From a bacterium (GTDB lineage Bacteria > Armatimonadota > Chthonomonadetes > Chthonomonadales > Chthonomonadaceae): a stretch of DNA of 5,664 nt. Position 1 is the stretch's first letter, and each line of letters opens with the position of its first letter. The stretch is taken from positions 1 through 5,664 of the forward strand of contig JAJZFK010000480.1 of the NCBI GenBank assembly GCA_021805405.1, given 5' to 3'. The position numbers and the translations under genes are program-made. This document shows positions 1 through 5,429 of the stretch, piece by piece. The notes below the pieces were generated by a model. The model was given only the letters and a program-made list of their open reading frames with translations. It was not told the DNA's origin and searched no databases.

Positions 1-348
1 GATTCTGTGGCAGCAATCGAGAGGCGCCTCGAAGAGCTCAGGCGAGAACATGCGGCACTTCGAGACCAGGTCCTGAAGGCCAAGGCGCAGCAGCGCCGCC
101 TCGCCGCTGAGATGAGGACCTTGGAGGCGCACATCGCCCTGTCACGCGATGCCGGAAACGGCGTCGTAGGTGCTCTTCAGTCGGGGACGCTCGGCGACGC
201 CGTCGCAGCCTCCCTCCGGGAAGCGGGAAGGCCCCAGAGGATCATCGAACTGGTCCACTCACTTCAAGACGCGGGCAAGCTCCTCAGGTCCGAGTGGGCC
301 TACTCCACGGTGGCCAAAGCACTGGCCCGATTGTTTAACCTATACTGA
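1..348 (+). CDS. Coiled-coil / helix-turn-helix protein, 3' part, probably C-terminally truncated
   Basis: The frame is open to the left edge; a GTG at position 7 would give 113 residues, but the true start may lie outside the window. Counting from that GTG, residues about 1-45 are rich in Glu, Arg, Ala and Leu in heptad-like spacing and look like a coiled coil (ERRLEELRREHAALRDQV). Residues about 60-108 look like a winged helix-turn-helix: LGDAVAASLREAGRPQRIIELVHSLQ, then a recognition-helix-like YSTVAKALARL. In such domains a beta wing normally follows that helix; here the protein ends five residues later (FNLY, stop). GC is about 66 % over the first 300 bases and falls to about 48 % just downstream, so the end of this gene coincides with a composition boundary. 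I infer a truncated DNA-binding protein at an old recombination or insertion junction. I do not recognise a specific family, and the function is unknown. Confidence 0.55.
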   Translation, partial: DSVAAIERRLEELRREHAALRDQVLKAKAQQRRLAAEMRTLEAHIALSRDAGNGVVGALQSGTLGDAVAASLREAGRPQRIIELVHSLQDAGKLLRSEWAYSTVAKALARLFNLY

Positions 349-365
349 CGGCTGTTGCCGATACC

Positions 366-372
366 AAAGGAG
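366..372 (+). promoter_or_regulatory. Ribosome binding site of the PPK2 gene
   Basis: AAAGGAG lies 8 bases before the GTG at 381. The good match and spacing settle this GTG as the start, although there is no ATG nearby in frame. Confidence 0.8.
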
Positions 373-380
373 AGAAGCCC

Positions 381-1217
381 GTGGCGCTCGTAAAACCTCT
401 AGATGGTAAAAACCCCATCAAATTATCCGATCACGACCCTGACTATCATAACGGTCTCATTGAGACCGATGCGATCGCTCGTTCAGCAAAACTACTGGAG
501 GAACTTCGCGAACTGCAGGCATTAATGTACGCGGCTCAGGAGACCTCCGTGCTCGTCGTTCTTCAAGGGATGGATACTGCAGGTAAAGATGGAGCAATCG
601 GGCACGTTATGACTGGCCTAAATCCACAAAGTTGCCGGGTGGCCTCGTTTAAGGTACCAACAGCGATCGAAGCTGGACACGATTTTCTGTGGCGCATTCA
701 CCAGCAGACACCTCAACTTGGCTCACTCACTATATTCAATCGATCGCATTACGAGGATGTGCTTGTAACGCGCGTACACCAGCTAGTGCCACCCAAGGTT
801 TGGAAGGGAAGGTACTCACAGATCCGCAATTTTGAAGACCTCCTGGTCGACAATAGCACAATTATTCTTAAATTCTTCATTCACATAAGTAAAGACGAAC
901 AGAAAGAGCGCCTGTTAGCGCGCGAGCAGGACGCCACGAAGAGCTGGAAACTTTCTGTTGGAGACTGGCACGAGCGGGAATACTGGGATAAATACCAAAA
1001 AGCATATCAAGATGCGTTAAACGAAACTTCGGTACCACATGCACCGTGGTACATTGTTCCCTCAAATCACAAGTGGTTTAGAAATCTCGTAATTGCAGAA
1101 GCACTTGTTAATGCCCTATCGCCCTACCGTAAGTCATGGATGAAGCATCTGGAGTTGGAGGGTACCAAAGCAAAAGCAGAACTGGATGCAATGAGGGCAT
1201 CGGAAACGCAGAAATAG
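381..1217 (+). CDS. Polyphosphate:nucleotide phosphotransferase, PPK2 family
   Basis: Predicted cytosolic enzyme that moves phosphate between inorganic polyphosphate and nucleotides. At 278 residues it has the usual length of a one-domain PPK2. Visible motifs: Walker A GMDTAGKDG at residues 63-71; the Walker-B region IFNRSHYEDV at 118-127, with the Asn-Arg-Ser-His-Tyr-Glu-Asp signature of the family; a lid segment with basic residues at about 175-200 (KERLLAREQD through GDWHERE); and HAPWYIVPSNHKWFRN at 220-235, typical of the PPK2 subgroup that includes class III enzymes. Class III members can phosphorylate both nucleoside mono- and diphosphates; whether this one does cannot be read from sequence. 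The C-terminal ~30 residues (LEGTKAKAELDAMRASETQK) are charged and probably helical. The GTG start is supported by AAAGGAG 8 bases upstream. It stands 32 bases after the truncated GC-rich gene and is followed by hairpins, so it is probably transcribed alone. Confidence 0.93.
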   Translation: MALVKPLDGKNPIKLSDHDPDYHNGLIETDAIARSAKLLEELRELQALMYAAQETSVLVVLQGMDTAGKDGAIGHVMTGLNPQSCRVASFKVPTAIEAGHDFLWRIHQQTPQLGSLTIFNRSHYEDVLVTRVHQLVPPKVWKGRYSQIRNFEDLLVDNSTIILKFFIHISKDEQKERLLAREQDATKSWKLSVGDWHEREYWDKYQKAYQDALNETSVPHAPWYIVPSNHKWFRNLVIAEALVNALSPYRKSWMKHLELEGTKAKAELDAMRASETQK

Positions 1218-1245
1218 GCACATTGTTCTGGTTGAGAAAGTGCCT
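1216..1245 (+). other. Hairpin at the stop codon of the PPK2 gene
   Basis: AGGCAC (1216-1221, overlapping the TAG stop) pairs with GTGCCT (1240-1245) across an 18-base loop. The overlapping TGCCTTTAGGCA (1241-1252) is a smaller perfect palindrome followed by TTTG. There is no long T tract. It may help end transcription or protect the 3' end, but the stems are short and could be chance. Confidence 0.3.
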
Positions 1246-1277
1246 TTAGGCATTTGTAAACGGTGAAGTTCATTGTC

Positions 1278-1330
1278 AGCCAGCCCACCATGATGGACAC
1301 CAGGCACACCGGAGGGCTGGCTATTTCAAT
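1278..1330 (+). terminator. Terminator-like hairpin after the PPK2 gene
   Basis: AGCCAGCCC (1278-1286) and GGGCTGGCT (1314-1322) form a perfect 9-bp, GC-rich inverted repeat. Two more C-G pairs are possible inside after an A/A mismatch. A moderately T-rich tail, ATTTCAATTTG, follows. It lies 60 bases after the PPK2 stop and ahead of the next promoter, where a terminator is expected. The 27-base loop is larger than usual and the tail is not a clean T run, so this may be a weak terminator or another RNA structure. Confidence 0.45.
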
Positions 1331-1360
1331 TTGTTAGGCCATTAAATCGAGTTATGTTGA

Positions 1361-1388
1361 TTGAATTTCCAGGAATATGATGTATAAT
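1361..1388 (+). promoter_or_regulatory. Sigma-70-type promoter of the acetyltransferase gene
   Basis: A perfect -10 hexamer TATAAT (1383-1388) is preceded, after a 16-base spacer, by TTGAAT (1361-1366), which matches four of six bases of the -35 consensus. Transcription would begin near 1395, leaving a leader of about 40 bases before the ATG at 1435. The region is AT-rich and lies after the terminator-like hairpin, which fits independent transcription of the gene. Confidence 0.55.
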
Positions 1389-1434
1389 TAATTTTCCTTG
1401 GCATTTCTACATACAGCATGTAACTTAGGCTATT

Positions 1435-2004
1435 ATGAGCGACGAAGCACTAAAAAGCACTGTACGTCAGGCTATGCGCTCCTCCATAAGGGCCATAGCC
1501 CCAATGAACGTGCCTATCATTAAACCAGTGGGCGTAGTAACCCTTGCAATAGCGCAGCCTCATCAGTTTAGGTGCATGCACGAAATTACGCGCCAGGCAT
1601 TTGCCGAATACGACGGCAAGCTTAATCCACCATCCGCGGCTGTAACTATAACACTGGATGAGCTAACGCAGCAAATGGCGGAAGGCGGTGGCGTACTCGC
1701 TCAAGTGTGCGATACTCCAGTAGGCTCCGCGTTATTTCGGCTGCGGCCGGATCACCTCTATATAGGGCGCCTCGCTGTCCTACCCGCACTGCGTGGACGC
1801 GGAATTGCCTCGGCCATCCTGGATTACATGGAACAGATTGCTGCGGCTGCTGGTCTGGCTGAAATGCGGCTAGGTACACGCGTCTCGATGGAACGTAACA
1901 TCGCGCTTTACGAGCGTCATGGATACGTCATCACCTCGGAGCAACCCCACCCTGCAGCCGCTGGCCCCGACAAGGTCGTGTGGATGACGCGACGCCTCAA
2001 TTAA
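1435..2004 (+). CDS. GNAT-family N-acetyltransferase
   Basis: Predicted cytosolic enzyme that transfers an acetyl group from acetyl-CoA to an amine; the substrate cannot be told. Of 189 residues, the GNAT fold covers about 35-189. The acetyl-CoA binding motif is clear: IGRLAVLPALRGRGIASAIL at 110-129, with the R-G-R-G-I-A pyrophosphate loop at 120-125. The late motif NIALYERHGYV at 155-165 is also typical. The last strand, KVVWMTRRL, fits the family C terminus. The first ~35 residues precede the fold and contain other Met codons (residues 14 and 24), so the start is uncertain. I kept the first ATG because it lies about 40 bases after a good promoter, though its ribosome binding site is weak (TTAGG, 5 bases upstream). 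It is probably monocistronic and converges on the E2 gene 82 bases away. Confidence 0.85.
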   Translation: MSDEALKSTVRQAMRSSIRAIAPMNVPIIKPVGVVTLAIAQPHQFRCMHEITRQAFAEYDGKLNPPSAAVTITLDELTQQMAEGGGVLAQVCDTPVGSALFRLRPDHLYIGRLAVLPALRGRGIASAILDYMEQIAAAAGLAEMRLGTRVSMERNIALYERHGYVITSEQPHPAAAGPDKVVWMTRRLN

Positions 2005-2018
2005 CAGGTACGCTGGTG

Positions 2019-2061
2019 AATTAACCTGCAACGGTAGTATCCAGGGTACTCTGGTTAAATT
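2019..2061. terminator. Nested inverted repeat between convergent genes, possible bidirectional terminator
   Basis: AATTAACC (2019-2026) pairs with GGTTAAATT (2053-2061) with one bulged A, and an inner hairpin AGTATC-CAG-GGTACT (2036-2050) sits in the loop. The structure is in the 82-base gap between two converging genes, where a shared terminator is expected. The outer stem is AT-rich and there is no clear T tract, so it is a weak candidate. A second copy of AATTAAC occurs exactly 20 bases upstream at 1999-2005, overlapping the GNAT stop codon. Confidence 0.3.
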
Positions 2062-2086
2062 ACCGGAGCACCCCGCAGAACTACCA

Positions 2087-3454
2087 CTAGACAATTAGGC
2101 GCGCAGGTGCCTCAAGAAACTGCTTGATCGACTGAAGGAACCTGGCCGCCGGTGCTCCATTTGTTACCCGGTGATCGAAAGACAGGCATAGGTTCATCAA
2201 TGAACGAATTTCAATTGTGCCATTAACCACTACTGGCGTCTCAGCAATACGCCCAACGCCGAGGATCGCCGCCTGCCCCGTTACAATGATGGGGTCAAAT
2301 GTGTCTATATCAAACGCGCCGAGGTTCGTTATAGTAAACGTACCGCCAGTGAAGTCATCCGGAGTTAACCGGTTTTCGCGGGCGCGAGCAACCAGTTTCT
2401 TTAGTGTCGAAGAAATGGTACCCACGGATGAGGACGACGTATCACGGAGAACGGGTACCACCAGCCCATCTTCCAGGGCTACTGCAACACCGATATTTAC
2501 CCGCTTATGTAATCGAATTTCAGTGCCAATGAAAGAGGCGTTTAGGCGAGGGTGATCTAGAAGAGCAAGAGCTGAAGCCCTCACTATGAGGTCCGTGAAC
2601 GACAGGCGCGTTCCGTAGGCTTGCTCAATAGCAGGAAGAATCAGCGCACGCAGGCGGGAACACTCGGTCATGTCAACAGCAAGTGTAAGTGTTACGTGAG
2701 GTGCACTAAATGCTGAACGTGAGACATTTTCTGCTACACGTTTCTGCAGGTTACTTACCGCCAACACCTCATAATCACCGTCGAGGGTGCCAGCATCCGG
2801 TGATTTAACCGGTTCTGGCTGCCGTGCGGCGTTAAGGACGTCCGCACTGCGAACACGGCTGCCAGGCAGACCGAGGGCAAGATCGGATTGCGTCAACCCA
2901 AGGTCCTCTGCAATCCTTGCCGCGAGCGGCGTGAACCGCGGTGATTTGTCTGCGGGTGGCAAAGTAGTGGGTCCGGTAGCAAGAAACGCCATAACGTCTC
3001 GCTCGAGAACCCGGCCGTAAGGGCCCGTTCCGAGGCCAACCAACTGCGCCGCATCCACGGAATTGGCTCCAGCTAGCCGTCTTGCCCGTGGAGAGAGCAC
3101 CACGGAAGTTGGTTCGGCACGGGAGCGGTGAATAGCCTCATTAACAGCGGACTTGGGCACCAATGCCTGCGGTGTGGCGGCTTCGGGAGTCGACGGCGCA
3201 TTTACGCCAGATACGACGCCTACACCGATTACAGCAATGGCCTGACGCACGGGTACAAGCTGCCCTTCACGTGCTAAAATCTCACTTAACGGGCCGCTTG
3301 CAGGCGACTCAACCTCCATTGTCGCCTTATCCGTTTCTACTTCCAGCAGGGGCTCACCAGCCTTAACATCATCACCTGGTTTCTTAAGCCAGCGTACAAT
3401 AATCCCCTCTTCCATCGTCGAGCCTAGCTGCGGCATCGTTACAACTTCCGCCAT
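2087..3454 (-). CDS. Lipoyl-bearing 2-oxo acid dehydrogenase complex E2 acyltransferase
   Basis: E2 core of a pyruvate-, branched-chain- or acetoin-type dehydrogenase complex: it takes an acyl group from E1 on a lipoyl arm and passes it to CoA. From the chosen start it has 455 residues. The lipoyl domain is at 1-78 with lipoyl Lys43 in ETDKATMEVES. A Pro/Ala-rich linker covers about 79-117. One peripheral-subunit-binding domain is at about 118-158 (LSPRARRLAG through GPYGRVLERDV), and a second similar segment at 172-210 (FTPLAARIAEDLGL through SRVRSADVLNA). The catalytic domain is at about 227-455, with GGTFTITNLGAFDIDTFDPI at 370-389. The catalytic motif is DHRVTNG with His428; position 432 is Asn where most E2s have Asp. 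The start at 3454 has AGGAGG 8 bases upstream and gives the standard E2 N terminus MAEVVTMPQLG. An in-frame ATG at 3496 would add 14 residues unlike the family. No E1 or E3 gene is in view; the upstream neighbour is transketolase, 65 bases away. The substrate cannot be assigned. Confidence 0.92.
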   Translation of the reverse strand: MAEVVTMPQLGSTMEEGIIVRWLKKPGDDVKAGEPLLEVETDKATMEVESPASGPLSEILAREGQLVPVRQAIAVIGVGVVSGVNAPSTPEAATPQALVPKSAVNEAIHRSRAEPTSVVLSPRARRLAGANSVDAAQLVGLGTGPYGRVLERDVMAFLATGPTTLPPADKSPRFTPLAARIAEDLGLTQSDLALGLPGSRVRSADVLNAARQPEPVKSPDAGTLDGDYEVLAVSNLQKRVAENVSRSAFSAPHVTLTLAVDMTECSRLRALILPAIEQAYGTRLSFTDLIVRASALALLDHPRLNASFIGTEIRLHKRVNIGVAVALEDGLVVPVLRDTSSSSVGTISSTLKKLVARARENRLTPDDFTGGTFTITNLGAFDIDTFDPIIVTGQAAILGVGRIAETPVVVNGTIEIRSLMNLCLSFDHRVTNGAPAARFLQSIKQFLEAPARLIV

Positions 3455-3507
3455 GGTTTGTGCCTCCTGATTATAGGCACAATGCACACTATGCATTGCG
3501 CCTCCAT
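3439..3507 (-). CDS. Possible 22-codon leader reading frame overlapping the E2 start
   Basis: An ATG at 3507, 12 bases after the transketolase stop codon, opens a 22-residue frame that passes through the hairpins and ends at a TAA inside the E2 coding region, in a different frame from E2. Residues 5-13 read CIVCIVPII, so six of nine are Ile or Val, followed by RRH. Ile/Val-rich leader peptides are known from attenuators of branched-chain amino acid genes, which is suggestive for an E2 that might act on branched-chain 2-oxo acids. Against it, there is no Shine-Dalgarno before this ATG, so translation would depend on re-initiation after transketolase. The composition may be a by-product of the repeats. 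Low confidence. Confidence 0.15.
   Translation of the reverse strand: MEAQCIVCIVPIIRRHKPWRKL
3458..3503 (-). promoter_or_regulatory. Candidate mRNA switch of two alternative hairpins before the E2 gene
   Basis: Reading the minus-strand RNA, segment 1 AGGCGCAAUGCA (3503-3492) pairs with segment 2 UGCAUUGUGCCU (3486-3475) in a 12-bp stem around a 5-base loop. One pair is G-U, which exists only in this RNA strand; on the other strand it is an A/C mismatch. Segment 2 also contains UUGUGCCU (3482-3475), a perfect complement to segment 3 AGGCACAA (3465-3458), which includes the second half of the E2 Shine-Dalgarno. The two stems share segment 2 and cannot coexist. Fold 1 leaves the Shine-Dalgarno free and buries an upstream ATG (3496); fold 2 does the reverse. 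The repeats are seen directly; the switching role and any signal are inference. It could also be a simple stabilising hairpin between cistrons. Confidence 0.45.
3463..3468 (-). promoter_or_regulatory. Shine-Dalgarno sequence of the E2 gene
   Basis: AGGAGG on the minus strand ends 8 bases before the ATG at 3454-3452. It decides the E2 start. Its 3' half (AGG) is also part of the 8-bp inverted repeat described for 3458-3482, so it may be masked in one mRNA fold. Confidence 0.85.
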
Positions 3508-3512
3508 TCTAA

Positions 3513-3521
3513 CGGTTAATT
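3513..3521 (-). repeat. AATTAACCG motif, copy overlapping the transketolase stop
   Basis: The nine bases AATTAACCG on the minus strand overlap the transketolase stop codon (3520-3522) and lie about 60 bases before the E2 ATG. The same nonamer occurs at 5397-5405, and its first eight bases at 2019-2026 on the plus strand. A role as an operator is speculative. Confidence 0.3.
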
Positions 3522-5361
3522 AAACGAGTGATCGCACCCTGCTCGCAATGGCGTTGGCACTTATACCAGCCACTTCCAAGAGCTCGTCTGGTTTACCGGA
3601 ACCTGGCATGGTAGTAACTGCAATTCTAACGAGAGTTGGATGCGGCTCACCGTCAAACACCTCCAGCACTGCGTCTGCCAGTCCACCCTGCTTCCAGTGG
3701 TCTTCCACCGTTACAAGCATTGGCGTTTCGGAAGCTGCCTTGCGAATGGTGACGGAGTCGATCGGCTTAACAGAGTAGAGGTCGATAACACGCACAGCGA
3801 TACCTTCTGCGGCGAGTATGTCGTGAGCTTTCAGGCACTCATGAAGCGTTATCCCTGCCGCGATCAATGTAAGTTTGTCGTTTGCGCTCGTGCGTAACGT
3901 CTTGCTGCCGCCAATTGGGAATGACTCATCCTGACTGTAAAGAATTGGCGTCTTCTCACGCGTTGTGCGCATGTAGGTGATTCCAGGTTGCGAGGCCATC
4001 TGCGCGGTAAGGTGAACGGTAGTCGTAGCGCATGAAGGATAGAGTACTGTGCTGCCATGTACAGCACGCATCATGGCAAGGTCTTCTAGAGCCATCTGTG
4101 AGGGCCCGTCCTCACCGATGCTAACGCCTGCGTGGGAACCAACCAGTCCAATAGTAGCCTGTGAGATAGCCGCCATGCGAATCTGATCAAAGGCGCGGCT
4201 AAAGAACGCTGCAAACGTAGAGGCAAATGGCCGCTTGCGCCGCACCTGCATTCCTACCGCCATGCTTACAAGCTGCTGCTCGGCAATGTAGCACTCCACA
4301 AATCTCTCGGGAAACACCTTCTTGAACTTATCGGCAAAAGTAGAGTTGCTTACTTCACCGTCCATAACAACTACATCACCGCGCGATGCCCCCAACTTGG
4401 CAAGTGCATCGCCGTACGCCTCACGTGTAGCGACTTTGGATGTGGGCTCGTATACTGGTGGCTCAAAGGTCGCAAGTTTTGCGTTAACAACCGGAGCTTC
4501 GGTGCGGGCCATTTTAACACTAATTATTATGTCGCCAGCGGGATTGCCCAATTCTGCAAGGGCTTTGTCGGCATCGGCAGGAGGAAGCGCTTTGCCGTGC
4601 CATCCTTCCTTATCGGCGAGGAACGATACACCAGCGCCCTTTTGCGTTTTGGCTACTATGCACACCGGTAGTTCCGATTTAAGCGCCTCGTCGTACGCCA
4701 AGGCAACTTCGGCTACATCCAACCCGTTAATCTCGATGGCATGCCAACCAAATGAGCGTGCCCTCTCCGCGTAAATACCGCTCTGCCACTCAAGCATGGT
4801 GGGCCCTCGCTGGCCAAGCCTGTTCATGTCTATGATAGCAATAAGGTTGTTAAGCTTATAGTGGCCAGCCAGCTCAAAGGCTTCGTAGTTGCTTCCTTCA
4901 GCCATTTCGCTGTCGCCCAGTAGCACCCACACTCTCAGCGGTAGTCCGTCCATTTTGGCACTCTGTGCTACGCCTACTCCTGCGGGAAGTCCCTGGCCCA
5001 ATGAGCCCGTGGCAAGATCGACGTACGGCAGGCCGTTAGGCAATGGGACGGGGTGCCCCTCAATGGGACTTCCCAATCGGCGAAGTGAAAGCAGTTGTGT
5101 GTCAGTTAACACACCGGCTGCCTTGAACATCGAGTACAGCAGCGGTGCTGCATGCCCTTTGCTAAAGATGAGCCGGTCATTAGCAATGCTGTGTGGGTCA
5201 CTAAAATCGTAGTGAAGGTATTCGCTCATCAACACAGCCATCAAATCTGCCGCAGACATACTGGAGGTTGGATGCCCTGAGCCGGCCTCCGTAGTACAGC
5301 GAATGCTGTCTGCGCGCAGTTGTGTGGCCAGTGCCTTCCATGCGTCATGCGAATGTGCCAT
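3520..5361 (-). CDS. tkt: Transketolase, single-chain, animal-like type
   Basis: ThDP- and Mg-dependent cytosolic enzyme that moves two-carbon ketol units between sugar phosphates in the non-oxidative pentose phosphate pathway or Calvin-type cycles. It has 613 residues, close to the ~620 of animal transketolases and shorter than the ~660 of the E. coli type. Visible features: substrate and cofactor His residues in GSGHPTSS (His30), SKGHAAP (His70) and EGHPV (His103); the ThDP motif from GDSEMAEG (149-156) to IIDMN (Asn180); the pyrimidine domain from about 310 with the catalytic Glu361 in YIAEQQLVSMAVGM; the segment GVSIGEDGPSQMALEDLAM (412-430), very like the animal enzymes as I recall them; and a C-terminal domain from about 490. 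No motif is lost. The ATG at 5361 has AAAGGAG 10 bases upstream; an in-frame GTG-like extension 11 codons earlier would overlap that site and is less likely. It lies between the helicase end and E2 on the same strand, probably in one transcript. Confidence 0.95.
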   Translation of the reverse strand: MAHSHDAWKALATQLRADSIRCTTEAGSGHPTSSMSAADLMAVLMSEYLHYDFSDPHSIANDRLIFSKGHAAPLLYSMFKAAGVLTDTQLLSLRRLGSPIEGHPVPLPNGLPYVDLATGSLGQGLPAGVGVAQSAKMDGLPLRVWVLLGDSEMAEGSNYEAFELAGHYKLNNLIAIIDMNRLGQRGPTMLEWQSGIYAERARSFGWHAIEINGLDVAEVALAYDEALKSELPVCIVAKTQKGAGVSFLADKEGWHGKALPPADADKALAELGNPAGDIIISVKMARTEAPVVNAKLATFEPPVYEPTSKVATREAYGDALAKLGASRGDVVVMDGEVSNSTFADKFKKVFPERFVECYIAEQQLVSMAVGMQVRRKRPFASTFAAFFSRAFDQIRMAAISQATIGLVGSHAGVSIGEDGPSQMALEDLAMMRAVHGSTVLYPSCATTTVHLTAQMASQPGITYMRTTREKTPILYSQDESFPIGGSKTLRTSANDKLTLIAAGITLHECLKAHDILAAEGIAVRVIDLYSVKPIDSVTIRKAASETPMLVTVEDHWKQGGLADAVLEVFDGEPHPTLVRIAVTTMPGSGKPDELLEVAGISANAIASRVRSLV

Positions 5362-5371
5362 GTGGTGTCTA

Positions 5372-5378
5372 CTCCTTT
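5372..5378 (-). promoter_or_regulatory. Ribosome binding site of the transketolase gene
   Basis: AAAGGAG on the minus strand lies 10 bases before the ATG at 5361-5359, slightly longer than ideal spacing. It supports the MAHSHDAWK start over the upstream in-frame start at 5394. Confidence 0.7.
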
Positions 5379-5396
5379 GTTCTTCTATTACCAAAG

Positions 5397-5405
5397 CGGT
5401 TAATT
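5397..5405 (-). repeat. AATTAACCG motif, copy upstream of transketolase
   Basis: The same nonamer on the minus strand, in the 68-base gap between the helicase stop and the transketolase ATG, about 35 bases before that ATG. It has the same orientation relative to its downstream gene as the copy at 3513-3521. No convincing -35/-10 pair was found beside it. Confidence 0.3.
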
Positions 5406-5429
5406 TGCGTGCGTAAAACCACGATACAG

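Noticed and set aside
341..346. TATACT as a -10 box for the PPK2 gene
   Set aside because: No -35-like hexamer at 16-18 bases upstream; a single hexamer is not enough.
471..478. GCGATCGC, the cyanobacterial HIP1 palindrome
   Set aside because: I noticed only one copy, inside the PPK2 coding region; HIP1 genomes show it many times per window of this size.
1124..1309. 61-codon minus-strand frame across the PPK2 end
   Set aside because: No ribosome binding site and no recognisable domain; it overlaps the real gene and the terminator-like hairpin.
2217..2555. 112-codon plus-strand frame inside E2
   Set aside because: Antisense shadow of a well-supported gene, with no family features.
3470..3475. 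TATAAT on the minus strand as a -10 box for E2
   Set aside because: No -35 element at normal spacing; it lies between the hairpin arm and the Shine-Dalgarno, so a transcript from it would start inside or after the ribosome binding site.
4322..4774. 150-codon plus-strand frame inside transketolase
   Set aside because: Ser/Ala/Thr-rich antisense shadow with no start signal or domain.
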